From positions 1-60,725 of the forward strand of contig NZ_JACSQY010000012.1 of the NCBI RefSeq assembly GCF_014836415.1: DNA of 60,725 bases, written 5' to 3'. The DNA comes from Sporosarcina gallistercoris (GTDB taxonomy: Bacteria; Bacillota; Bacilli; Bacillales_A; Planococcaceae). The position numbers were made by a program, and so were the translations under genes. Below, one piece after another: positions 53,431 to 60,725 of the stretch. Position 1 is the stretch's first letter, and every line of letters starts with the position of its first letter. Under the pieces are notes generated by a model that made no database searches, was not told the DNA's origin, and saw nothing but the letters and a program-made list of their open reading frames with translations.

Positions 53431-54594
53431 TTAATTTCGTAAGATCATCGCACCTGCGATGTCGGGACCTGCCCATCCAGTTGCGATTCCGAGCTCGCAA
53501 TCCTTCACTTGGCGATCCGTCCCTTTATAGTCATGTCTCAATTGTCGAACGAGTTCCAATACGTTGTTCATGCCATGAGTGTATCCTTCTGAAAGCATGC
53601 CACCTGCAGTATTGGAAGGAAGGCTTCCTCCCATTTTCAAATTACCTGCTGCAACAAAATCGCCAACTTCACCGCGTTTAGCAAACCCATACGATTCCAG
53701 CTGCCGAAGCACGACCCAGCTGAAACAGTCGTAAATCGACGCGACTTGGATGTCTTCCGGTTTCACACCGGCGGATTTGTAGAGCTCCGCTGCCGCATGA
53801 TCCGCTGCAACTTCATCGACTTGCGTCCAGTAATGAACATGGGAATGGGTCGTCCTAGGTGCCATCCCTGCAATGTAAACCGGCTTCGATCTACAGTTTT
53901 TTGCATTCGCAGCGGACGTCACGATGATTGCATTCGCTTCATCCAACTCCACGCAGCAGTCATGGATATTGAAGGGCATACTGATGTCAGGCGTTGCAAG
54001 ATACGTCTCCATATCTAGCGGTTTACCATTCAGAAATGCATTCGGATTGCGCTGTGCATGCTCGTAAAAACTGATGCAAACGTGTCCAAGATGCTCTTTC
54101 GTGATGCCTGTTTCATGCATATGCCGGTTCGCGAACATCCCGAACCATTGAGTAGGGGAAGCAGAGCCGTATGGCATGATGAAACTTCCGCCTGGCAGCA
54201 TTTCCTGGAGCATGTTCGGATCATATCCGCGTCCGACTTTTTCACCGGAACTGCCATTCATCGAACGATAGATGAGCACGGTTTCCAGCATACCTGCTTC
54301 AATTAATGCAACTGCATCTGCAATGAGCAGTTCCGTACTGCTGCCACCGCCGCTTATGTCTTTTACATACTTCGGATGACATCCAAGGTACGTTCCGAGT
54401 TCGTGTGAAGGACAAGAATCTCCACCAGTCGAATAGTTCATGATCCCATCAAGGTCTTTCGCTTCCAATCCTGCATCTGCGAGCGCATTACGAGCTGCAG
54501 TAAGTGCCATATGAAGGGGAGTAGTCCCCGATTTACGAGAGCGCTGGTTTTCGCCGACACCGACGATTGCGCATTGGTTTGAATACGTTGACAT
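53431..54594 (-). CDS. Thiolase-fold protein lacking the nucleophilic Cys, Ltp2-like aldolase candidate
   Basis: A 387-residue member of the SCP2-type thiolase family. The stretch that carries the acylated Cys in true thiolases reads DISGGGSSTELL here, so that Cys is absent. The segments SIYDCFSWVVLRQLESYG and GGMLSEGYTHGMNNVLE are those of Ltp-type lyases, and the Tyr in SIYD lies where a catalytic Tyr has been proposed for Ltp2. Together with DUF35 it probably performs a retro-aldol cleavage of a beta-hydroxyacyl-CoA. The ATG at 54594 follows AAGGAGG. The frame's earlier start overlaps the MaoC gene. Confidence 0.85.
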   Translation of the reverse strand: MSTYSNQCAIVGVGENQRSRKSGTTPLHMALTAARNALADAGLEAKDLDGIMNYSTGGDSCPSHELGTYLGCHPKYVKDISGGGSSTELLIADAVALIEAGMLETVLIYRSMNGSSGEKVGRGYDPNMLQEMLPGGSFIMPYGSASPTQWFGMFANRHMHETGITKEHLGHVCISFYEHAQRNPNAFLNGKPLDMETYLATPDISMPFNIHDCCVELDEANAIIVTSAANAKNCRSKPVYIAGMAPRTTHSHVHYWTQVDEVAADHAAAELYKSAGVKPEDIQVASIYDCFSWVVLRQLESYGFAKRGEVGDFVAAGNLKMGGSLPSNTAGGMLSEGYTHGMNNVLELVRQLRHDYKGTDRQVKDCELGIATGWAGPDIAGAMILRN

Positions 54595-54611
54595 GTATGC
54601 TACCTCCTTAG

Positions 54612-55055
54612 TCAGTCGTTCTCGATGGTACAAGTAAGGCTTGCAGAACCCGTTCCAACCCGTTCTCCAGGGGCCTTCTCTGCACTCAATTCAAGCTCTG
54701 CTACACGTTTGCCATCGATTTCAGTGACACTTTTAACAATGCCGCTGCATGTAATCGAATCGCCGGGCTTCGTCATCGCCCCAAAACGCATATTGAATTT
54801 GCTGACGACTGCCTCCGATCCAGCGAGTTCTTGCACATACTGGCCCAGGAATCCCATGATGAGCATTCCGTGGGCGATGACCCCATCCATGCCGATACTT
54901 TTTGCAAATGCATCATCGGTATGGAGAGGGTTCAAATCGCCTGAAGCTTGCGCATAGTGAACCAGTTGTTCACGTGTTACAGCTGGTTTTGTGAGTGTTG
55001 GAAGCTGCATATCCGCATGCAGTTCAGAAAACGGAATATTTGTAATCGCTTTCAT
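54612..55055 (-). CDS. MaoC-family enoyl-CoA hydratase
   Basis: A 147-residue hot-dog-fold protein with the hydratase-2 motif SGDLNPLHTDDAFAKSIGMDGVIAHGM (catalytic Asp and His in the DLNPLH part). It adds water to an enoyl-CoA. It begins two bases after the stop of the preceding MaoC gene (TGAAATG), so the pair is translationally coupled and probably forms a heteromer. The ribosome site AAGGGGG lies inside the upstream gene. Confidence 0.9.
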   Translation of the reverse strand: MKAITNIPFSELHADMQLPTLTKPAVTREQLVHYAQASGDLNPLHTDDAFAKSIGMDGVIAHGMLIMGFLGQYVQELAGSEAVVSKFNMRFGAMTKPGDSITCSGIVKSVTEIDGKRVAELELSAEKAPGERVGTGSASLTCTIEND

Positions 55056-55056
55056 T

Positions 55057-55506
55057 TCAATTGGCCCCCTTATGTGCGGGTCTATAGATAATCGTGTTCC
55101 GCGATACTGCGGCAAGAACACCGTCCTCAGTTTTCATTTCCGTATCCAGCACGAGAAACTGCATCGTCCCGCTTTTTCCGACGCGGTCATACACATCCGT
55201 TACAGCCATCGTGCATTCAAGACGATCTCCAATCCTGACCGGTTGATGGTAGATGAACTCATGCTCACCGTGAAGCATCCTTTTAAAATCGAGCTTCAAT
55301 GGAAACTCTGCATTGCTGCCGAGTGCAACTAAAAAAGTGGGTGGAACTGTCACACCTTCGTAAGCTGTTCCAGCCGCATAGGTTTCATCAAAATAGAGAG
55401 GATTCTCATCACCAATTGCTTGTGCGAATCGGGTGACGTGCTCTCGATCGATTTCTGCAATGTACGGCTTGCTGGCGATCCCGATCATGCTTTTATCTAA
55501 ATCCAT
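55057..55506 (-). CDS. MaoC-like N-terminal-type hydratase subunit
   Basis: A 149-residue hot-dog-fold protein of the FAS1-dehydratase/MaoC N-terminal type, with IGDENPLYFDETYA and VPPTFLVAL. The His of the usual D-x-N-P-x-H motif is Tyr, so this is likely the non-catalytic, substrate-binding partner of the MaoC protein that follows. ATG at 55506 behind GGAGGTG. First gene of the minus-strand cluster. Confidence 0.87.
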   Translation of the reverse strand: MDLDKSMIGIASKPYIAEIDREHVTRFAQAIGDENPLYFDETYAAGTAYEGVTVPPTFLVALGSNAEFPLKLDFKRMLHGEHEFIYHQPVRIGDRLECTMAVTDVYDRVGKSGTMQFLVLDTEMKTEDGVLAAVSRNTIIYRPAHKGAN

Positions 55507-55550
55507 AAGGCACCTCCAAAATATCAATGTAAAAATTCTATCTACTTAAA

Positions 55551-55579
55551 ATAGTATGTTAATTAAGTTGACAGTACAA
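55551..55579 (-). promoter_or_regulatory. Promoter of the acyl-CoA catabolic cluster
   Basis: On the minus strand TTGTAC (55579-55574), a 17-bp spacer and TACTAT (55556-55551). It overlaps the divergent regulator promoter. Confidence 0.6.
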
Positions 55580-55597
55580 TGTATGAATCTCTATAGT
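55568..55597 (+). promoter_or_regulatory. Promoter of the GAF/PucR-type regulator
   Basis: Consensus TTGACA, an 18-bp spacer and TATAGT, 44 bp before the start. Confidence 0.78.
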
Positions 55598-55641
55598 TAG
55601 CAGTAGATAATTAGAGATTGTTCCACAAGGAGGAGCGGGAT

Positions 55642-57690
55642 ATGACGTCATCTATCGAAATTTTGCTAACACGAATCGGAATCACAGTTCCTTATTCACT
55701 CTGGATTGCAAAAGACGAGCAGCAACATGTCTATCCGCTCGTCAATCCGAATGGAATGACGCCTCCTAAAATGAAAAAATCGTCCGGGAAACCGATCCAA
55801 GTGATACAAGAGGAAGCAAGAAGTGTCGTGCAGTTCACGTACTCACAAGAATATCGAGTCATCTTACTACTAGAGGGCTCCGCTGTTTTGGATGAAATCG
55901 AACTCGGACTGATCTTTGACTTGTTGTACAAAGGGTATTCCGAATATGCCGATGAAACCGGACGTGCCAAACTAGCGCGTATAGTCGACAGTATTCACTA
56001 CACGACGGCGTCACTCGACTTGGATGACGTATTTTCGAACATATTGACTCATACGCTCGACGTCATTACGAATGCTGATTACGGAACACTTTGGTTGTTT
56101 GATGAAGCGCGAGGGAAAATCATCTGTAAAGCATCAGAAGGATATCGATTTGAAGAGATTCAGCAGATGGAGTTCGATTTAGGGGAAGGACCGGTCGGAC
56201 ATGCATTCGCAGTCGGGCATCCTGTTTTGATAACAGATCCGAGAAATATCGAGAATGACAATGTGAAGCGGATTTCAAAGGAGAACAAACAGCGCTGGGG
56301 AAGACGGGTGGAAGACATTACGAATGTCCGGTCTGTTATCGCCTATCCGATCGGTGTCGATGGGCGGATTGAGTGTGTCATGTATTTGGGGCAGATGAAT
56401 TCAGAACAAGTACTGACGGATCGTGATTTGTGGTTGTTGCAAATATTTACGGCACAGGTCGGGATTGCCATCCGCAATGCAAAACAGTTTGCCTACATAC
56501 GGGACTTGAACGAAAAGCTAGTACAGCGGGACGCGATTCACGCGACACTGACAAATTTGTCAGTCCGCAACATGGGGACTGAGAAAATGGTTGAAGAACT
56601 GAGCCGTATGGCAGGACAGCCCCTAGTGTTCGCAGATTTATTAATGAATGAAATGATTCCTTCATCCGCAAGCTTGCCACAAGGGGTGTCATTTACCAAT
56701 CTGCTTGAGAGGATTCAGCTGGAAGGGAAAGCAAAATCGTTTGAACTCACCTCAGCCGAGGACGTCATTTTGTATCCGATTCGTTCAGGATCAGTCGTAC
56801 TCGGCTGCCTCATTGCGCATTCATCACAGAAGCTGGGACGACTAAGTGAACTGGCGATTGAACAAGGAAGCGTGCTGCTTGCACTGGAACGGGTGCAAAA
56901 ACAGAATGTGCTGGCGTTTTACTATAAAAATCAGCGGGAACTGTTTGAAGAATTAGTCCATGCCAATGACCCGTCCATATTGAATGAAAAAGTGGAAGCC
57001 CTCGGCATTAGAAATGTGGGAGGATTTGCGGTTGCCATGCTGCAAGTGACCGACTGTTCGGACCCCCAGGAATTAGAAGCGCATATTTTCAGAGTGATAG
57101 CAGAATTGCGGTCCTCTGCAATCGGACTGATTCAAACGGTTTTCGGATGGCAAAACAAGGTGATCGTGTTGGCGGGGGTGACAGGACCTTCGGAGTTAAC
57201 GTTGTTTGAAAGGAAGTTGGAGGAGTTACTCATCCATCGGTCTGATCTGAAAACAGACTCTAGGCTTCACGGCGGGATTGGCTCGCTTATACATGCGACA
57301 AGTCAAATCGAACAGACGTATCGAGAGGCAGAAATCGCGCTGACCAATCCTCTTGCAGGACATCGGAATAATCAGCTCGTGCGTTATACCGATATTGGAA
57401 TCAGTCGGTTATTCACGAGCCGTAACACGGAAGAAGTGAGCAAGTTTCTGACGGACATCTTTGATCCGCTGCGTGAAGCGGACCGCTCGGACGGAACACT
57501 GGAACAGACGCTCCTTGCTTACTTTGCATGTAACCGGTCAACGGGAGAAGCGGCTAATATCCTGCATATCCACATTAATACGCTCTATCAACGTTTGAAG
57601 AAGATAGAAGAAACACTTGGGCTTTCGTTGAAAAATACCGATGATGCACTCCAGTTACAGCTCGCTTGCTACTTGCGACAGCGTGCTTGA
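55642..57690 (+). CDS. GAF-domain PucR/CdaR-type transcriptional regulator
   Basis: A 682-residue regulator. A GAF domain (about 115-280, with DYGTLWLFDE and LGEGPVGHAFAVGHPVLITDPRN) is followed by a GGDEF-like/CdaR middle region and a C-terminal PucR-type helix-turn-helix (EAANILHIHINTLYQRLKKIEE, about 640-661). It is divergent from the acyl-CoA cluster with overlapping promoters, so it probably activates that cluster on binding a substrate or acyl-CoA through GAF. The TTG at 55618 is less likely than the ATG at 55642, which lies behind AAGGAGG. Confidence 0.88.
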   Translation: MTSSIEILLTRIGITVPYSLWIAKDEQQHVYPLVNPNGMTPPKMKKSSGKPIQVIQEEARSVVQFTYSQEYRVILLLEGSAVLDEIELGLIFDLLYKGYSEYADETGRAKLARIVDSIHYTTASLDLDDVFSNILTHTLDVITNADYGTLWLFDEARGKIICKASEGYRFEEIQQMEFDLGEGPVGHAFAVGHPVLITDPRNIENDNVKRISKENKQRWGRRVEDITNVRSVIAYPIGVDGRIECVMYLGQMNSEQVLTDRDLWLLQIFTAQVGIAIRNAKQFAYIRDLNEKLVQRDAIHATLTNLSVRNMGTEKMVEELSRMAGQPLVFADLLMNEMIPSSASLPQGVSFTNLLERIQLEGKAKSFELTSAEDVILYPIRSGSVVLGCLIAHSSQKLGRLSELAIEQGSVLLALERVQKQNVLAFYYKNQRELFEELVHANDPSILNEKVEALGIRNVGGFAVAMLQVTDCSDPQELEAHIFRVIAELRSSAIGLIQTVFGWQNKVIVLAGVTGPSELTLFERKLEELLIHRSDLKTDSRLHGGIGSLIHATSQIEQTYREAEIALTNPLAGHRNNQLVRYTDIGISRLFTSRNTEEVSKFLTDIFDPLREADRSDGTLEQTLLAYFACNRSTGEAANILHIHINTLYQRLKKIEETLGLSLKNTDDALQLQLACYLRQRA

Positions 57691-57694
57691 GGTA

Positions 57695-57729
57695 GAAAAA
57701 ACACCGCCAACAATTCGGCGGTGTTTTCA
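57695..57729. terminator. Bidirectional terminator
   Basis: AAAACACCGCC pairs with GGCGGTGTTTT between the convergent regulator and DUF378-like genes. Confidence 0.92.
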
Positions 57730-57730
57730 T

Positions 57731-58057
57731 TTAGAGCGTCGTATCGTCATCTGAACGACGTCGAGCGGCATCCCGCTGCTCTGTGAAATCGGGTTCATCT
57801 CCGAATTCAGTTCCATAATTCGGATTTGAGAACCGGGTGTGTTCCACATCTGTATCCGTCGCATCATGTGTTTCAAACAAAATTCCGAGACTGACGATTC
57901 CACTGATCCCCACTAACGTGTAAATGATTCTGGACAAAATAGAATCCTGTCCGCCAAACAAGGTGGCAACTAAGTCAAATTGGAATAGTCCGATGAGCCC
58001 CCAATTCAACGCTCCGATAATGACGAGAACGAGTGCAATACGGGTAACGGTTCGCAT
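57731..58057 (-). CDS. DUF378-family small membrane protein
   Basis: A 108-residue protein with two membrane helices (about 5-25 and 42-62) in a DUF378 domain marked by LVIIGALNWGLIGLFQFDLVA. The C-terminal 40 residues are acidic and Arg-rich and extend beyond the domain. Function unknown. The ATG at 58057 follows AAAGGAG, and earlier in-frame codons have no site. Confidence 0.88.
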   Translation of the reverse strand: MRTVTRIALVLVIIGALNWGLIGLFQFDLVATLFGGQDSILSRIIYTLVGISGIVSLGILFETHDATDTDVEHTRFSNPNYGTEFGDEPDFTEQRDAARRRSDDDTTL

Positions 58058-58160
58058 GTTTTCAACTCCTTTTCTAATTAGGACGTCATTTTCTAAATGT
58101 AGAAAATCATCCAACCTTAGCTTTTGTTAAAAGTTGTTTTTCATACATCTGCAAAAATAA

Positions 58161-58186
58161 AAAAACGACCAAAAATATGGTCGTCA
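58161..58186 (-). terminator. Terminator of comK
   Basis: ACGACC pairs with GGTCGT, followed on the minus strand by a run of seven T residues, 8 bp after the comK stop. Confidence 0.85.
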
Positions 58187-58193
58187 TACATGA

Positions 58194-58694
58194 TCACCGG
58201 TTTATTCGTTCGCCGTTGAACAAATATTGCTCGAAGTGAAGCTCTTTCTTTGTTTGGGCATAGTGGCTAAGTAACGAATGCAATCGGCCGTTCTGTTGAT
58301 GAATGATATGTAAGGAGGCGGCAACCGTAACTTTAACGTCCGTTGGAAACGTGAGTTCAGTTTTCTTTTTGTCAATTTCCCGAGTTGTAAAGAAATGATT
58401 GAAAATCCAACAGCACGTATCATGTTTAGAGGAGCTTGTCGGAAAAACACCGACACCATCAGATAGGATGAATGGAGGTTTATGCTTGAATTTCAAAACT
58501 TCACAAGCAGCTTGTTTTTGTCGCAGCTTCGTCGTCTGGTTCCGCACACATGCTAAGTTGAGAAGCTCCACAGGGGTTTTTTTCGAAGTGTAGATTCCAT
58601 GTAAGGTAACAATTTTGGATTGACTTCCATCTTCACCTCTGTGAGCCATGAGTGCTAATGCTTGGCTATCAAGCAAATAACTTTCACAATGCAT
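58194..58694 (-). CDS. comK: Competence transcription factor ComK
   Basis: A 166-residue ComK-family protein, the activator of DNA-uptake genes. Matching stretches are the N-terminal SYLLDSQALALM, HKPPFILSDGVGVFPTSSS, where the HKPP and FPT motifs are hallmarks, and CCWIFNHF. It is shorter than B. subtilis ComK (192 residues), mainly at the C-terminus, where MecA-binding residues lie in that protein. ATG at 58694 behind AGGAG, and a TATAAT lies on the minus strand at 58734-58729. No other competence genes are in the window. Confidence 0.88.
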   Translation of the reverse strand: MHCESYLLDSQALALMAHRGEDGSQSKIVTLHGIYTSKKTPVELLNLACVRNQTTKLRQKQAACEVLKFKHKPPFILSDGVGVFPTSSSKHDTCCWIFNHFFTTREIDKKKTELTFPTDVKVTVAASLHIIHQQNGRLHSLLSHYAQTKKELHFEQYLFNGERINR

Positions 58695-59100
58695 TCCGAA
58701 TCAGCTCCTATAACTGTTTAATAGTTCCATTATACCATAAAACAAATAGTTAGAATAGTATGAAAATAAATTAATTATCGACATACTTCGACAAGTAGAT
58801 AGGGCGTTGGTTGCGCTGTTGGTTAAGCTCCATATATCCTAAGATAAACTCAGTAAAGAACTATTGAAAAGTGCTGAAATTACATAAGTTGAACAGCTCC
58901 TTCAAGTATGCTCATGATGATGAATCGAATACGTTAAGTGGGTATATTTTGAGTGGGATTCATTTGAAATATTAATCACTTTAGTTAAATAGCGATTTTC
59001 TTTTAAGCCATTTTTAAGGTAAAGGGTGGTCTGTTTAATGGCTGACCCTGTTTTATATAGGATATGAAAGGGAAAAGAGTGGAAAAGGATGTGACTGTTT
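58695..59100. other. AT-rich intergenic region between comK and DUF4385
   Basis: Divergent promoter region of about 400 bp. It is rich in A/T tracts, and a TATAAT is present for comK. No perfect AAAA-N5-TTTT ComK box pair was identified by eye. A 69-codon minus-strand ORF (58902-59111) lacks a ribosome site or recognisable product and is not called. Confidence 0.5.
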
Positions 59101-59547
59101 GTGGCATTCAACTATGAACTCGACTATAAAAACCTCGATCTCCGCAAGTCCCCTGAACTTTATAAGGTAGGCAGGGGGGAGCAAGGCGTATTGCTCGTCG
59201 AACCATATAAAAGTGAAATTCTGCCATATTGGCGTTTCAAGACTCCTGAAATTGCTCAAGAATCTGCGGATAAAATCTGCGAGCTGTTTGAAGAATATCG
59301 AAAGAACGATGACTTTGTAGGAATGGATATGGCTCGCAAATTCATCCAAATGGGATACACGCGAGCGCGCCGGTATACGAATTACAAAGGCGGCCGCAAG
59401 TATAATGAGGATGGGTCGGTGAAAGACCGTCAGATCGATGATGAAAAAGCTGAATCTGCAGCTATTTTTAAAAAGCGGTGGGATGAAATACGGAAAGATG
59501 AGGATTATTTGAAGCGCAAGAAAGCGCATCAGAAAGAATTCGGATAA
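59101..59547 (+). CDS. DUF4385-family protein
   Basis: A 148-residue soluble protein of the DUF4385 family, with the N-terminal FNYELDYKNLDLRKSPELYKVGRGEQGVL type sequence (divided here) and the middle YWRFKTPEIAQESA and MDMARKFIQMGYTRARRYTNYKGG segments. It is basic in its C-terminal third. Function unknown. GTG start at 59101 at the far end of the spacing from AAAAGGA, a weak site. Confidence 0.8.
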   Translation: MAFNYELDYKNLDLRKSPELYKVGRGEQGVLLVEPYKSEILPYWRFKTPEIAQESADKICELFEEYRKNDDFVGMDMARKFIQMGYTRARRYTNYKGGRKYNEDGSVKDRQIDDEKAESAAIFKKRWDEIRKDEDYLKRKKAHQKEFG

Positions 59548-59606
59548 GGAAACACCAAGTTTCCATAAAAACTGGATGAGATTGTGATAATGAAGGAGGA
59601 ATCCAG

Positions 59607-60503
59607 ATGCACACGTTCAACAAAGCACTGCTCATTTACAATAAGCTTGCTGGAGATGCAGACGTCGAAGCGAAACTTGCAGCGGTTGTCCCGGTTTTAG
59701 GGAAAGCAATAAAAGAGTTGACGATGATCAGCCCAGAAAGCACAGAGGAAATGCGCCTGATTTGTGAAAAAGCCGGCGAAATGGAGCTCGTTGTGATCAT
59801 GGGTGGTGACGGAACGGTTCATCAATGTGTAGATGTCATTTCTAAGCTTGAGGTACGACCTCTCATCGCTATTTTACCTGGTGGGACGTCAAATGACTTT
59901 ACGAGGACTCTTGGCATCCCTCAAAACTTAGGGGATGCGGTTGAAGCACTATTAACTGGTGAAATACAGGCGGTCGATATCGGAAAAGAAGGAAATCAGC
60001 ATTTCATAAACTTTTGGGGGATCGGTCTCGTCGCAGTGACGTCTGAAAATATTGATGAGGAGCAAAAGAAAAGTTTTGGTCCACTCAGTTATATGGCGAG
60101 TACAGTGCGCACAATCCGGGAAGCGGAAAGTTTTCCGTTTCATATCGTCTCTGAAGGTGTGGACATGAGAGGTGAAGCGATTGCGATTTTTGTGTTAAAC
60201 GGAAGGTCGCTCGCAACGACTCCGATCCCGATTATGGCCAGCAGTCCCTCTGATGGCAAACTCGATGTACTCGTTGTGAAAAATTCGAATTTGGCCATGC
60301 TGCGAGAATTGCTGTCGCTTCGCAAACCTGAAACGAGTAATGAGCAGCTCGATTTGCTCGAGTATGTACAGGTGAGTGAGTTGCAGATTGAAGCACCGAG
60401 TCAGCGGAAAGTGGATATGGATGGGGAACTATACGATATTCAAACCGGACGGATTACGGTATTGCCAGGTCACTTGAAGATGCTCGTTCCTATCATAAAG
60501 TAG
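59607..60503 (+). CDS. Diacylglycerol-kinase-family lipid kinase
   Basis: A 298-residue YegS/DgkB-family kinase that phosphorylates a lipid hydroxyl. Motifs are the nucleotide-binding GGDGTVHQCVDV (about 72-83), LPGGTSNDFTRTLG (about 91-104) and the C-terminal KVDMDGE. B. subtilis DgkB of this family recycles diacylglycerol released in lipoteichoic acid synthesis. This paralogue may instead be a YtlR/BmrU-like enzyme. ATG at 59607 behind AAGGAGG. Confidence 0.9.
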   Translation: MHTFNKALLIYNKLAGDADVEAKLAAVVPVLGKAIKELTMISPESTEEMRLICEKAGEMELVVIMGGDGTVHQCVDVISKLEVRPLIAILPGGTSNDFTRTLGIPQNLGDAVEALLTGEIQAVDIGKEGNQHFINFWGIGLVAVTSENIDEEQKKSFGPLSYMASTVRTIREAESFPFHIVSEGVDMRGEAIAIFVLNGRSLATTPIPIMASSPSDGKLDVLVVKNSNLAMLRELLSLRKPETSNEQLDLLEYVQVSELQIEAPSQRKVDMDGELYDIQTGRITVLPGHLKMLVPIIK

Positions 60504-60514
60504 TTCTCATTGAT

Positions 60515-60542
60515 CGCTCCGTCGAAAAGACGGAGCGTTTTT
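60515..60542 (+). terminator. Terminator of the lipid-kinase gene
   Basis: CGCTCCGTC pairs with GACGGAGCG around a short A-rich loop, followed by five T residues. Confidence 0.93.
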
Positions 60543-60567
60543 GTATTGTCGAACACTCTTTGTTGTG

Positions 60568-60725
60568 CTCTCGATTAATTGGAGAGGTTTGTCCGTCTCC
60601 TAGGCTGCTTTGTCGATCACCTAGTGCTTTTTCTCGGTCACATAGAAACATTTCTCCGACACCTAGCAGAATTTCTCGATAACGGGGCACAATTCAACAG
60701 CTTTAAGGAATTAATTGGTAGCGCT
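60568..60725 (+). repeat. 21-bp array, CCGACAC family, running off the window
   Basis: Units of 21 bp start at 60589 (TTGTCCGTCTC), 60610 (TTGTCGATCAC), 60631 (TTCTCGGTCAC) and 60652 (TTCTCCGACAC). The closing unit is at 60673 (TTCTCGATAACGGGGCAC), and the trailer AAGGAATTAATTGGTAGCGCT continues past the window end. A preceding segment at 60568 contains CTCTCGATTAATTGG, which mixes core and trailer elements. It lies 25 bp past the lipid-kinase terminator. Confidence 0.88.

Noticed and set aside
58902..59111. 69-codon minus-strand ORF
   Set aside because: No ribosome site, low-complexity AT-rich product, and overlap with the divergent promoter region and DUF4385 start.

Overview
The window looks like chromosome of a low-to-moderate GC, endospore-former-type Firmicute of the Bacillales. 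Strong AGGAGG-type ribosome sites, frequent GTG/TTG starts, sigma-A promoters, Rho-independent terminators, a SAM-I (S-box) riboswitch, a ComK-like gene and the overall gene families fit Planococcaceae (Sporosarcina-like). The genus is an inference. No rRNA, tRNA, prophage, transposase or CRISPR array was seen.

Layout. 1-2.8 kb: a GGDEF-EAL protein and a lipoprotein glycerophosphodiesterase, both on the minus strand. 2.9-7.3 kb: a ugp-type glycerol-3-phosphate ABC importer. 7.3-7.8 kb: two short-period repeat arrays. 7.8-12.2 kb: an M24 peptidase, then gltS and hutG divergent from a LysR regulator. 12.3-19.7 kb: a PAS-GGDEF-EAL-PilZ protein, a polysaccharide deacetylase, DedA, a UgtP-like glycosyltransferase and a secreted subtilase. 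20-26.9 kb: a peptide or p-aminobenzoyl-glutamate utilisation island (transporter, amidohydrolase, AbgB-, AbgT- and AbgA-like). 27-30.1 kb: MgtC-like, glpD, DUF302. 30.2-30.6 kb: a 20-bp CTCATAA array. 30.7-34.3 kb: a cst-like reactive-sulfur operon. 34.4-36.7 kb: a DMT transporter, a small gene behind a SAM riboswitch, and a block of four higher-order repeats. 36.8-40.2 kb: M19 dipeptidase/DUF819, DUF1648 and an excalibur protein. 40.5-44.9 kb: the MurNAc-6-phosphate recycling operon murR-murQ-murP-mupG. 45.1-46.6 kb: a TPR-GGDEF cyclase. 46.7-55.5 kb: a minus-strand acyl-CoA catabolic cluster, divergent from a GAF/PucR-type activator (55.6-57.7 kb). 57.7-60.5 kb: a DUF378-like protein, comK, DUF4385 and a diacylglycerol-kinase-family lipid kinase.

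How the genes fit together. GDPD frees glycerol-3-phosphate, Ugp imports it and GlpD oxidises it. HutG yields glutamate, which GltS carries. The mur operon imports and degrades wall amino-sugar. The acyl-CoA cluster combines a CoA ligase, two unlike acyl-CoA dehydrogenases, two MaoC proteins, a thiolase-fold protein without the usual nucleophilic Cys plus a DUF35 partner, and an aldehyde dehydrogenase. That set suggests retro-aldol side-chain shortening rather than plain beta-oxidation.

The most unusual feature is a family of intergenic arrays whose units repeat every 20-21 bp (about two helical turns). Each unit has a conserved 9-11 nt core followed by about 11 variable bases. At least three cores are used (TTCTCCGACAC, AATCGGCCA, CGCTCATAA). 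Arrays with the first two cores end in a shared trailer (CACAATTC, then GATTAATTGG, then usually TAGCGCTTCGCTTG). These arrays occur at nine or more places in 60 kb, and their 21-bp period produces spurious minus-strand ORFs with heptad repeats.
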